Of a stretch of 64,000 nt of DNA, positions 1-10,799 are shown one piece after another (the first letter of the stretch is position 1; each line of letters begins with the position of its first letter). The stretch spans positions 124,001 through 188,000 of the forward strand of contig JAMWET010000754.1 in the NCBI GenBank assembly GCA_024036415.1. The letters are read 5' to 3'. Under the pieces are notes generated by a model that was not told the DNA's origin, did not search any database, and saw nothing but the letters and a program-made list of their open reading frames with translations. This stretch comes from Prochilodus magdalenae (taxonomy: Eukaryota; Chordata; Actinopteri; Characiformes; Prochilodontidae). The position numbers were made by a program, and so were the translations under genes.

Positions 1-430
1 GATCTGGTTCCCTTGTGCTGCATTAACAGCTTCTACTCTTCTGGGTAGTCTATACTCTAAATGTTGGAAAATTGTGGTGAGGATTTGATTACATTCAGCC
101 ACAAGAGCATAAGTGGGGTCAGGTACTGATGTTGGATGATTAATTGAATGGCACTCCAACTCTTTACTCCAGAGGATACTCCAGTTCCTCTGCTCCACAA
201 CCTAATGCTGAGGACAGTTTATACCCCTCCAGCCAATGCTTGGCATTGAGCACGGTGACGTAAGGCACATACGCAGTTGCTCAAGAGAGTTCCATTGTAA
301 TTGCAATGCTTTTATGGAGACTGTACAAGTAGTGTATGCATCACTGGACGGCAACCTTGAAATACCAATTTACTACCTTAAAGCAGTGACAATTCACTTA
401 GCAGAAGGGATACCTTTACAACACATTACT
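1..430 (-). mobile_element. Tc1/mariner-like transposon remnant, transposase sense on minus strand, internally deleted
   Basis: The minus strand of about 221-273 reads YVPYVTVLNAKHWLEGY. This fits the Tc1 transposase stretch K-P-x-I-T-x-x-N-A-K-x-R-L-E-W between the DNA-binding and catalytic domains. Plus-strand phrases at 20-135 (a 'CATTAACAGC' start and a 'CAGCCACAAGAGCAT' block) match, from memory, the reversed 3' coding part of fish and salmonid Tc1 elements. The central DDE part that should lie between these blocks is missing, so this is an internally deleted and mutated copy that probably continues left of the window. No complete reading frame remains. The family call rests on recognition, not on a search. 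Confidence 0.68.
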
Positions 431-547
431 CAGAATATAATAATAATATACTTTTTATAATAATAATATTTTATATTTATAATAATAAGCTCTGAAACAC
501 AGGCCTAATAGTGTGCAATACCTCCACGAGCTAAATAACACAATATA

Positions 548-1080
548 CAGGGGTTGGACAATGAAACTGAAACACCTGGTTTTAGACCACAATCATTTAT
601 TAGTATGGTGTAGGGCCTCCTTTTGCGGCCAATACAGCGTCAGTTGGTCTTGGGAATGACATATACTGCGTCCTGCACAGTGGTCAGAGGGATTTTAAGC
701 CATTCTTCTTGCAGGATAGTGGCCAGGTCACTACGTGATGCTGGTGGAGGTTCGTCCTTCTTGCTGGTATGCTGACATTACCCTGGATACCGTGGCTCTT
801 GATACATCACAAAGATTTGCTGTCTTGGTCACAGATGCGCCAGCAAGACGTGCACCAACAGTTTGTCCTCTTTTGAACTCTGGTATGTCACCCATAATGT
901 TGTGTGCATTGCAGTATTTTGAGCAGAACTGTGCTCTTACCTGCTAACTGAACCTTCACACTCTGCTCTTACTGGTGCAATGTGCAATTAATGAAGATTG
1001 GCCACCAGGCTGGTCCAATTTAGCCATGAGACCTCCCACACTAAAATGACAGGTGTTTCAGTTTCATTGTCCAACCCCTG
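548..1080 (-). mobile_element. Non-autonomous Tc1-like element with perfect 31-bp TIRs and TA target duplication
   Basis: The left end (548-578, starting CAGGGGTTGGACAATGAAAC) and the right end (1050-1080) are exact reverse complements over 31 bases. TA dinucleotides flank both ends (546-547 and 1081-1082), as expected for Tc1/mariner insertion. At 533 bp it is far shorter than an autonomous Tc1 element (about 1.2-1.6 kb). A deletion junction near 745-752 joins the 3' part of the element to the transposase N-terminal coding region. The identical ends suggest a fairly recent insertion, or mobilisation by an enzyme supplied elsewhere. Confidence 0.88.
731..895 (-). pseudogene. Truncated Tc1-like transposase: intact N-terminal DNA-binding part only (54 codons)
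   Basis: The minus-strand frame starts at the ATG at 895-893, begins MGDIPEFKRGQTVGARLAGA and continues with a VSRATVSRVMSAYQQEGR segment. This is typical of the paired-like helix-turn-helix that lets Tc1 transposases bind their terminal repeats. The frame has no internal stop and ends at TAG (733-731), just past the deletion junction. The second helix-turn-helix and the whole DDE catalytic domain are absent, so it cannot catalyse transposition. Whether it is expressed is unknown. It lies inside the 548-1080 element. Confidence 0.75.
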
Positions 1081-1159
1081 TATATTTAACAGAAATAACT
1101 ATAACATAACACAATAATATATAATATATATATATTATATATAATATAATAAATAACAG

Positions 1160-1500
1160 CTGTGATTTGAGGGCAGGACAAGTTTATAGCGGAATGTTCA
1201 GCCGCTCCTGCTTTAAAGAACTGTGCAGTTCGGCCACATTTGATGGATGCCTTCCCTGCCGTTTTACTGTTCCAGGTTGTCACTGATTTTTAGGTGGATT
1301 CAAATCTGGGGGTAGTGCCGGCCAGTCCAGATGTGTGAATGCTCCTGAATGTTCATCATGCCAATCAGTCACATTTGCAGCCCTGTGAGCATGAGAACTG
1401 TCATCTTGGAATACAGCTATTGGAATGTGATGTTCCTCATAAGATGATGAGCAAAGGGAAAAACCTGGTTGTCCAGCAGCTATAGGCACTGTGGTTCAGA
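1160..1500 (-). pseudogene. Decayed Tc1-like transposase C-terminal fragment
   Basis: The minus-strand frame at 1489-1280 contains VFQDDSSHAHRA, then VTDWHDEH, then WPALPPDLNP and a downstream N. This corresponds to the second catalytic Asp region and the 'W-P-x-x-S-P-D-L-N-P-x-E-N' block of Tc1 transposases. The catalytic Glu (E of PxEN) is replaced by Lys in 'PPKN', and a stop follows. Past the stop the homology resumes in another frame (RHPSNVAELH, the 'RxPSNLxELxxF' region), which shows a frameshift. It is a different Tc1 lineage from the neighbouring element and is clearly dead. Confidence 0.75.
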
Positions 1501-2685
1501 TTTACTGCCACCTCAACCATAGAATCCACTTCCACATAATTGAAACACACCAGTACACAACAAAGGCAGCTCATCTTTTGTCAGGGGAGCTTAGTATTAT
1601 TATTACCTCGATTATATTAATATTATTGTGAAACATATACGACTATTCCATCCAAAACTGGTCTTACACAAGTTTTATCAAGTTACACATGTTCTATACA
1701 TGTTTGTCCATCTCTTCTGAATAGAAGTGTTCACTTTTGATGTTTAAAATGCTGGGAAGGTCTTTAAATAATACACAAACCACAATAAATGAATAAATAA
1801 ACTATAAATATTTAAAATGTCATGTACTGTAACTGCACACTAGCGTGGTAAGAGTGTTCTTGTGCTTTGGAAAGAGGATACATAAGAAAGCAGTGCACAT
1901 TCCTGCTGTAAAAAAAAAAAGTCCCCAAGTTTGTTAATTTAGAGAAACATCCCTGTAAGTCAGATCAGTCTAATAAGCATTCATTATCTCAGTGCCCTCT
2001 GAGAAGCAGTGACTCAACATAAAGCCCGGTTTCTGGATGTTCTCTCACGGTTTTGGGTAAAAACACTTCCTTGTGACTCATTTGAGCTGCACTTTCTTAA
2101 TCTAGTTGTATAACTGAACAATTGGTTTCCATGGGGACACTATCTTCATGCGCTTAAGTTGATAGATACAGTGAAAGTGTTTTCCCCTCACTTTATCACA
2201 ACTCTTCTCACTCATGCACAATCACACACATGCAGGCAGTAGCAGTAGAGTAGCACAGCATGCTGCCCTCAGTAGGGTGTCCAGCGCCTGCAGGCCGGGG
2301 CTTTGCACTGACCTGGCAACACCGCTGCCTTTGTGTCCTCCAGGACTTCATGCTTGGAGGGAGGCCAAAGCTCTGATACCACCGCTGCTGCTGCTGTGCT
2401 CAGACTTGGACTGATCCAAGTGAGGGTAAGGCTTACTGACAGGTTCATGTGGAGTCCAGTGCAGTACTCCTGTTATGCACTGTCTTTATTTTTGCACTTA
2501 GGCCTGTTTTGTTGTGCAAGGACCTGCCCGACATTCGCCTGAGGTTAATCTTCTTCTGCAGGCCCCCTTATGGCCATCCCACCGGCAGAATTCGAATTAT
2601 CTTGCATGTTTCTAATTAATATAATCAAGTAAAATATGTTTCCCTATAACTCTGTTATCAGATTAACTAGGACGCTGTTGCCTCT
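1501..2685. other. Non-coding, no recognised feature
   Basis: No frame with splice signals or a recognisable domain. There is an A-run near 1910-1920. The part around 2214-2570 is more GC-rich and holds two overlapping short frames with no recognisable product. Confidence 0.6.
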
Positions 2686-2985
2686 GGGGCGGCTCGGTGG
2701 TGCTGTGGGTAGCGCTTTCGCCTCATTGCAAGAAGGGCCTGGTGAGTAGGTGGGGCATGTGGGGTCCTTTCTGTATGTAGTTTGAATGGTCTCCCAGTGT
2801 CTGTGTGGGTTTCATGCAGGTGAACTGGAGATGCTAAATTGTCACTAGGTGTGTGTGTGTGTGTGTGTGAGAATTATGTCTGGGTGTCTGCCCTGTGATG
2901 GACTGCTGGCTTGTCCAGGGTGATGGGATGGACTACCCCCCTATCACCCAGAAGGATAAAGTGGTTCAGAAGATTAGTGAGTGAC
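2686..2985 (+). repeat. SINE-like interspersed repeat (fish type), diverged
   Basis: It begins GGGGCGGCTCGGTGG, followed by 'GTGGGTAGCGC' and 'GCAAGAAGGGCCTGG', then 'GTGTCTGTGTGGGTTTC', a (TG)n insert at 2851-2869, 'GCCCTGTGATGGACTG' and 'CCAGAAGGATAAAGTGGTTC'. The order of these blocks matches a very common teleost repeat (tRNA-like head, then a 'hundred-base' body ending in a GGATAAGCGG-type tail). Related pieces occur at 53241-53520 on the same strand and at 37590-37690 reversed. The formal family name is uncertain. Confidence 0.65.
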
Positions 2986-5900
2986 TGTTGGCTCTTTATG
3001 TGTGAACACATTATGTTGTGTTGAGCTGCTAGTGAGCAACAAGGGGTGTGAAGGTGAGAACCCCCTGCTGTGACAGCAATTCACACCTTTCCACAAAGAC
3101 AGCCAGCACAGCTGCAGGTTGTAAAAGTGAATGGGAGATAAATGAGCTCGCTTTTATAGTAGTTAGTATATTCTAAGCCTGGACTTCAGGGGGTAAACAA
3201 CATACTATGGAAGATTTTGACAATATCTTAAATTCCAAAAATTCTGTTACTTCTATAAAACTCCAGTGGCTACGAAAAAGACATTTATGTAAAACATTTG
3301 TTGGCACAGGTAAAAAAGCCAGGTAACAGAACATTTCCAAAAACATCTCCAGCACTACATATAGTATTTATCTGTGACTGATTCACACCACTACCAATTT
3401 ATCTCCTACATCTCAGAAACTGCACATCTCTGATGTATAGTCAGTTCTATAAATTGATGTGTCCAAATGTGCAATTCAAGCACAAACTTCTAAGACTGAA
3501 CTAAAGATTTTTTTTTGTTGAGAAAACAAAATGCAATTCTCTCTAAACAAATTAAGTGGACACGTTCAATGCTGAAACATTGTTAAGGTTCCTGTGTACT
3601 CTTCTGTTACACATGTATCTGTGCTTTTTATCTGACAATGAAAAATAACTTGTACTTAAACCGCTGAAATGAATATGTAGGTTGAACACTAGGACAGTTT
3701 CTGTAATTTACCAAGCTTCAATGATTCCTTAGTATATATATATAGAAATATAAACACATACATAATTTAATTTTATATACAAAAGTGTCCAAAGAAGCAT
3801 TTAATACATCTCATGTACACTGATCTAAATAATTACTGAAATTATTAATACTGATAGTAAAAATAAAATGTATAAAAAGCTGACAAGTAACTTACAGCCA
3901 CAAATCTTGAAAATAGATGCACTGAAGTAAAGAAACACTTTGTACATTTTATTTTCTGTTCAGTTACTTTTGGTCTGTTAGAGGACCAAAAGTAAAAAGC
4001 TGTCTTTTAAAAAAAATCTGCTTTTTTCCCCAATTTAATATTAAAAAAAAGAATAGAAAACCCACAACCTGCATTTTACCAGCCTGCTGTTTCCTATTGC
4101 ATATATATGGGAAGAGCCTGGAATATGCCTTGTTCCACAAAGCTAATATAAAACTGTGTTTTCATTACAGGCACTGGCAGCGTGTATCGTACATTACGAC
4201 GGCTGGGCTTAAGTAAATTTGGAGTGTATTTCTCTCCCATTTACTTTCACACCACCTGCTTTTATTAATCACAGATAGTCAAGCCTCCCAAGCTCGGCTG
4301 TGCACTAGGGTGTGTAGACTCACATATGGAAGCGGTGATAATGAGCCTGGGCTCGTCTTCCTGTTGCCTATGTCAACTGAGGGGTCTCCAAATCCCACGG
4401 TGACACGATCACAATCCCGGCTTGGCCTTCAGTTTTCCATTTGAAAGAATATTTAACTTTTCACTCATCTATTCACAGCCAGTGAGCAGCAGAAAGTCTA
4501 AGCCTGGCCCAGATTAGCGGCTGAGGATAATGCAGTGAATTGAACCACACACATACCACCTCCTGGCCTCTGCCTTGTTCTCAGGGTAACCAAACATACT
4601 TGGTGGGATAGGGACCCTTGACCATTCTTTCTTTCCTCTGGGGAGAAGTGAGGAAGAGGAGAATGGGCCTGGATTTTTAAAGGCAGGACTCACTTAAATG
4701 GCATGCCCCCAACAAAAGAAATGTCAGGTGTGACATCGCAGAAGTTCTGTCTTTGGCTAACCTACAAAACTCTGGTGTCAGAGGTTTAAGCTGGGGTTGC
4801 GGAGAAAAGGCACCCAGAGTATTCCTCTCTAAAAGCGCTTGTGTGTCATTCTGCTTTTCGGAGCTAACCTGTTTTAACCTGTTGGTTCTTGATCTGTAGT
4901 TTACAGCTATTACCCAATCAAATGTAGACAATGACCTTTCTCATGCATCACCACTGATCCAGTGAAAGGTTGTCTGCTAATCCCACTATTAGTTTACTTA
5001 TTCCTAATTTAAGGGTTCCATTTCCAATATGTCAGCACTGAGTATGAACATGACCTCATGACGCAAAGCAAACCCAATTCTGACTGCATAAACAATAAAT
5101 CAGTATGTCATCTACCACTAGGCTAACCGAATCTCCAAAAGGTTGTATTTAAAGAGGAGAGACATGGCCAATTTGTTTACAGTGATGTGTTTAGTCAAGC
5201 CATTCATTTGAAATAGTGCCCCCCACACTAACCCCACCATGTTAAAGTACCGGCACTCCTACTATACATGAGCAAAATTGGTCATGACTCAGTGTTTTTG
5301 TTAATTATGAGTTAGTTATCTTCCACTATAAAAGCATGCTCTCTGTAGAAGATGGTGCCAAAGGAAGTGACAGAACTACTTTTGGTTTTCTTAAAGAACC
5401 TTTCAATCGATGTATTTTGAAACCAGCATTATGTGCGCAGTTTTTGCTCTTGTTCCTTGTGGGGTGTAATTCACTCCAACACCACTGTCGTAAATACAGG
5501 TTGAGCTTTGAGCTGCCATCATGAACAGCTGTACACAAGCGTTTGTTGATGTGCTGAAAGATACAGCATCTAAAACCCTTCATGTGGACACTATGGATCA
5601 CACTTGCAATTCGTTTGTTTCTGTGTAATCTGGAGTATCCATATACCTGCGTGAGGTGCAGGCATGCAAATGGAAGTCGGATTCTGCCAGTGAGTTGGAA
5701 TTTGGCGAAGAGAAAGAACCATTACAACTAATAAGGTTGATAACTTTCTATTTGGCATTTCTGGCAAGAAATAACATCATTTCTTGCACTCTAACCAGAA
5801 ACAGGACTGAGAAACTGTATGAGACAGGGATGACACAGATAAGGTTACAAGCCCACGTCACCATCTTTCATAAATAACGTTAGCAGGGATGAACACACTG

Positions 5901-6960
5901 CTGTCAGATTTTGCTTTAGTTCCTGTTAGCTGTAAGACTGTCTTGCATCTGTCTCTGTCTTTTAGCTCTCGCCGACGAGTGAAAGCCGGTCTGAGATTTG
6001 CTTTGGTCACCTGCTTGGTCACTATCTCTTGGTTTCTTCCTCACTGCCTCTGAATAGGTCTTCTTCAGTCTTTTCACAGCCTCTGCCTTGCTGTCCAGGC
6101 TGGGAATGGCAAATTAGCTTCTTCTTTTAGCTGGCTGAAGACCTATAGTGATTGGCATGTGACGTTGTTCCATGAAGCAGCAGTTGCATGCTCCTCACAT
6201 TGTTACATGCTATTATAAGTCAGGGTACCATTAAAATGATTTTTAAAATTAAAATTAAGGTAAAATCTTTGTTGCAAATGAGTTAAAGAAGTGTTCTGAG
6301 AGCTCAGTGATGTTTGTTTACTGGTATGGGTATATACTCTCTCTCTCCAAGTTCATTTATCTAATTATTTGATTATTTATTCATGACTAATTTTTATATT
6401 ATTATTATTATATGTCTTAGTTTTGCAGTAACATGTTAGATGTGAGTGTACCACTTACCATTATCATTGTCATTACAAATCTCCCAATATTGGTATCTAA
6501 TAGTAACTGCTAACTAACTCTATGCTATACTTATCATGAATTATCATAATCATATCTTGGGCTCTGTGAACATAGTTCTTCGGTTCTATGTGTTTACTTG
6601 TCAATACAATATTGATGATCAAAACATCTGTGTGCACAAATAGTGACTACAGTATACCAGTTCTGCTGTCTTTGTGATTAAATGTGCAGAAAATAAAAGA
6701 CTTTTGTTTTTAAGCATAAAGAACTTCCACATACAGTAAAGCAAAGGTTCAATACCAAGTGTTTTTGTAGACTGGTCCAGCCAAGATCGATTTAGAAGCC
6801 TTTTGCCTTTAAGGGAGAGTGAAAAACCCTAGTGAAATTATTATAACAAATAAACAAATAAATAAATAAATAAATAATACTCACCTTTATTATTAAAAAA
6901 TGTGCCACTGTTACTGCAATATTTTTATAAAGCAATACAAGCTATAAGATCTTACAGATT
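2986..6960. other. Non-coding, AT-rich, no gene seen
   Basis: Only short frames, without domains or convincing splice sites. Simple sequence includes T and A runs (about 3509-3518 and 4009-4050) and an (AAAT)n tract at about 6848-6877. The frames at 5326-5601 (minus) and 4677-4931 (minus) have no recognisable motif. Some repeat-poor stretches at 4140-4560 could be regulatory, but nothing specific supports this. Confidence 0.55.
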
Positions 6961-7080
6961 CTAAGGTTATGTGTTTCCTTCCAGGAGTAATATAAGGTCA
7001 TATGTAGTGACTGCAGTGTATTTGTGTAATACGGTGCCAGGATTATCCTCCTGTCGTTTTAAAGCCTCCACCTGCACTAA

Positions 7081-7648
7081 CCTGGTCCGGCTCAGCGTCC
7101 CTGCGTTTTGTCTTTTGTGTGTTGTGTTTATAGCTGTACGTATCCCCTACATTCAGTCTCGGTGTTCAGCACTAGCGTGCCCCCCCTCCTCTCTCGCCCA
7201 CATGGTACGCGCCGGTGCTGGGCTGTGGGGGCCCGCTTGTCATTCTCCAGCATTCACACTAAACCTCCTCCCTGCTCTTTCTCCCCCCATTCACGGCGCT
7301 CAGTCATGTGTGGACGGATAGTGCCGTGAGTGCTGGAGCTTCTGAGGCTTTTCCTCTGCGGTCTGAGCGAACAAAAAAGCTGACGACTCGCCTTTCGGTG
7401 CTTCTCCTCCCTGCTTTTTCTCTCTGAGATGTGGCTAACGCGTCTTGGACATTTTCACGTTCTCACGTTCTGCTGATGTGCTGTGTTTTTCCTCTAACGG
7501 GAGATGATCAGATAGACGGCGTGAGAACAGCACACGGCACGTTGCTTACCTTTACTGCTCCGCTGCATCTTCCAACAGCAAGTCGTTTTTGTTTCCCTGC
7601 TTTAGCGCAGCCGGCCGGACGGACAGGCTCGGATGTTTCTTCAGAATG
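7081..7648 (+). promoter_or_regulatory. CpG-rich segment ending in a plausible splice donor: candidate promoter / 5' exon
   Basis: A hand count gives about 35 CpG dinucleotides in 7081-7680, far above the flanking DNA at 6400-6960. Near its end, GCAGCCGGCCGGACGGACAG is followed by an ATG (7633) and 'CAGAATG|GTAAGC', a good U2-type donor at 7648/7649. The ATG context is poor (C at -3, T at +4), so this may be an untranslated first exon. A pyrimidine tract ending in TTTAG at about 7605 would also allow a short internal exon of roughly 43 bases. No downstream partner exon was recognised, so neither gene nor protein can be named. Confidence 0.32.
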
Positions 7649-8330
7649 GTAAGCTCCTGCTCCTTTTCCATCTTTCAGCGGGTTATGCTTTCTGGCTTGG
7701 CTGCTGGAATAGCCCTATAGGCCAGGCTGAGGGTGCAGTTATTTCCAAGGCTGCTGTTTCTGATAGGACTAGGGAGCATCCCGTAAACTTGCTGGGGGAA
7801 TGGGTCTCGTGGAGAAGGCTAAGGCGCTCCTCTCACGCTGCATCACGCCTCCGGGTAGTGGTTACGCTTTTGTGTTGATATGGTATTAGAGGCTGCGGTT
7901 CACAGCGCGTCAGACCTGGTGCGTAAAAGTTGATGTTTTCAGCCTTTTTTGCGCCCCTCCCGATGGGGGCTGCGATGGGCCACGGCTTACTCTGCTTCAT
8001 GACTGCATGTTTCACTCCTCTGCCTTCCGCCTACACCACGGTTTAAGCAGGTTCAGCTTAAAACCGACCCCACTCTGCGTTAAGCTCGTCTACTTTAACC
8101 AGCACACGCTTTGCAAGCGGCTCTGGTTTCAGCGCAGAGCGGTTCTCTTATCGCCTGCCTTACTTACAGTTCAAACGCAGGGGTATTTTAGCTCACTTTA
8201 TAATTTTATTGCCGCTTCTTTTGGTTTCTCTGCGGGGATTGAGCTGTCCTCTAACCGGGAGAATGAATAGTTCAGCGCAAGAGGGATTCACCATCCTCCC
8301 TACCCAGATTCACTGCTAATTCAGTCTACA
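7649..8330 (+). other. CpG-rich flank, possible first-intron start
   Basis: High CpG continues downstream of the candidate donor, for example around 7800-8000 and 8040-8160. Open frames here (7633-7878, 8007-8270) have no recognisable protein features. This is the pattern expected of the 3' half of a CpG-rich promoter region, but it is not proof of one. Confidence 0.3.
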
Positions 8331-8334
8331 GAAA

Positions 8335-9300
8335 AGGATACTATACTACTGTACTAGTACTATATACTATACTACTACTATACTGCTACTATACTGCTAC
8401 TATTGTGCTGCTGTCGAAACAAAACCTTGTATCTCTAAATTAATACTTTACAGGAGAAGAAAAAAAGCTATGTTTTCAGTGTACGTCTATGAAACCATAT
8501 TTTGAGCCTCATTCATAATGAATTTTGAAAGGCATTGGAACCAGGTTGGGACTCACACACAATGTAAAAAATGCAACAGGCGTTTTCATGTTGTTCGAAA
8601 AACTAAAATCAACAACACTGAAAATGCAAGGTATTGTTCCAACAGCAGCGATATACCACAGTACACCAAATATAATGTAGTCTATATACACTACTGAATA
8701 TTGATGTGTAGTACAGGATACTGTACTACTACTGTATTCACTAGTACTACTACTATAATGCAATGTTCATACTACTATATACCAATCTATATACCATAAC
8801 ATACTAAACTGTGCTATTACTAGTACTATATAATACTACTTATATATATATATGCATCTGTATATTATACTAATCAATATATATATATATATCTATATAC
8901 TACAGGATATACTGTATAGTCACTACTATATACCACCACACTACTGCTATAATGCAGTCTATATACTACTTTACATAAATTCTAAACATAAATATTTTAC
9001 AAGATTCTATGTTATACCTCTCTTATGTACTACTGGCCAACTTCTATAATGTAGTCTATGACAGTGTATACAAATATACTGTGTATGTATACTAAAGGAT
9101 ACTATACTACTACTCTTTACTGCTATAATGTAGATTATTTACTGCTATATACTACATTTAAACTACAGGACACTATACTACTACTGCTGCTACCACTACT
9201 AAATATTACCATACCACATCTGTATTGTAATATATCATGTTGTGCAAACTTTACTGTACCATATTATGTCTATACTGTATAATTGACACTATAACTGACA
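8335..9300. repeat. Degenerate ACT/TA-rich low-complexity block
   Basis: Dozens of imperfect TACTACTATA-type words occur in 8335-8410 and 8655-9290, mixed with (TA)n runs at 8843-8854 and 8878-8892. A non-repetitive insert lies at about 8410-8650. The short frames in this block are translations of the repeat. It looks like an old trinucleotide or pentanucleotide satellite that has drifted. Confidence 0.7.
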
Positions 9301-10799
9301 TGCTAAAGTGCACATGCAATCCTACCATACGCTTTAAACACAGTAATGCTATAGGCTACAATATTTGCTATTGAACATGCTGTACTGTACTGTCCATACT
9401 ATATACCGGCCTGGTTTGTTGTTAGCAAAATGCTTGTTATTTTTTGATTTTACTAATTATCAGTACCACCCTGTAATTGATTCTTATTGGCATGATCCTG
9501 GCTAGAGAAAGCACAGGAGCATAGGCCGTGCAATGGCTGATTATGTTAAAGCTGCGGGCTTGTGTTTTTGTCTGCAGCTCACGTATTGCCCTTGTTTCCC
9601 ATTCTTAGATATGGTTAGCTGAGGCTGAATGCATTTGGCCACTTAAACCCTTAGTCAAGTAGCTGGACACAATAAGAAAACTTTTTTGCCCACTGTTCCC
9701 CCAGATGGACTCTCGTATAGAATGCTAAACACCCTCCAGTGTCCTGACTATTGAGCATGGCGTGCTAAGGCTGTGCTCTTCTGCTCTGCCCTACACACTA
9801 ACAAGAAGCTCCCACCAGCTGTATTGGGGCCTGTAACCCTGGATTTAAATCACACGCTCTCTGGCGTGGTGTGAAGCGCTTGGTTAGCGGCAATAAATGA
9901 GTCTGAAGTTGGTGGGTGCCCATAGAGATTGACCTTTCGAGCACAGCTTTGCATTCTCCTGCTTGTCATGGTCCAAGTTGATGAGCACCCAGGGACAAGC
10001 AGGACACAAGCACGCTTTGCATGAAAAGCGAAGAAGGACAGCACACAACTCGCTCTTTGTTATCTTTCAGGACAAAAAGAAATCTTCCCTATAGAGTTTT
10101 CCTAAAGCTTTCAAGGCCTGTTTGTCTTATTTCTCTTTTTATCCAAGCAGTTTAGCTATGATAATGAAGGCAGCAGAGGTGTAGGCCTATTTGTAGAGCA
10201 GCAATGGACGCACGTTTGTGACTTAGAAGCAGCAGCTCTACAGACAGAAAGCAGAGCCATGTCAAATCCCTGTAACCAAACTGACCAAATTGCCTTTTTT
10301 TCAGACCATCTGAATATTGTTCTGATGTTTGACTTTGACATTTCATAAACCAGAGCCTTGTTTGAAGCCGTCTGAGACTCCGCAATAAGAAGGAACAATG
10401 ATGGAAGCGAACCAATGAATTGCCCGCGCTCTCTTGTGTGTCTTCCAGCGGAGATGCGCAGTCTCTCATGTAATAACTGCGGAGGAGACTTCACAGCTAC
10501 TTAGAGAAGGAGGAGACTTCACTGCAAAGTAGACAGACAGGCAGTGGGGAAGTGTGGCTCATTGTCCTTTTGTTTCTTCTGCCTCTTATTAAAGAGGTTG
10601 AGAATTGCACCCCTGCTAGGTCTTTTATCCCTGCAGTGCCACAACCATTTGATCGCTGTGTTTAGGAGGTAGTGGGTTTGGGGAGGGGGGCGTTTGCTGG
10701 ATGACCAGTTCTCTAAAACATGGTCTGATATACCCGTGAGACAGTTTTTCTTTTTCCCCGCCTTCTTTCTGGTTGAACTGAACTCGATGGGCACATCCG
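9301..10799. other. Non-coding, no recognised feature
   Basis: Two overlapping minus-strand frames at 10152-10494 (105 and 112 codons) have no domain. A 14-base exact direct repeat (GGAGGAGACTTCAC) occurs at 10481-10494 and 10509-10522. Nothing else distinctive was seen. Confidence 0.55.

Noticed and set aside
236..460. 74-codon plus-strand frame
   Set aside because: Antisense to the Tc1-like transposase remnant; no independent coding evidence.
8843..9049. Tyr/Ile-rich frame resembling a membrane peptide
   Set aside because: Translation of the TA/ACT-rich low-complexity block.
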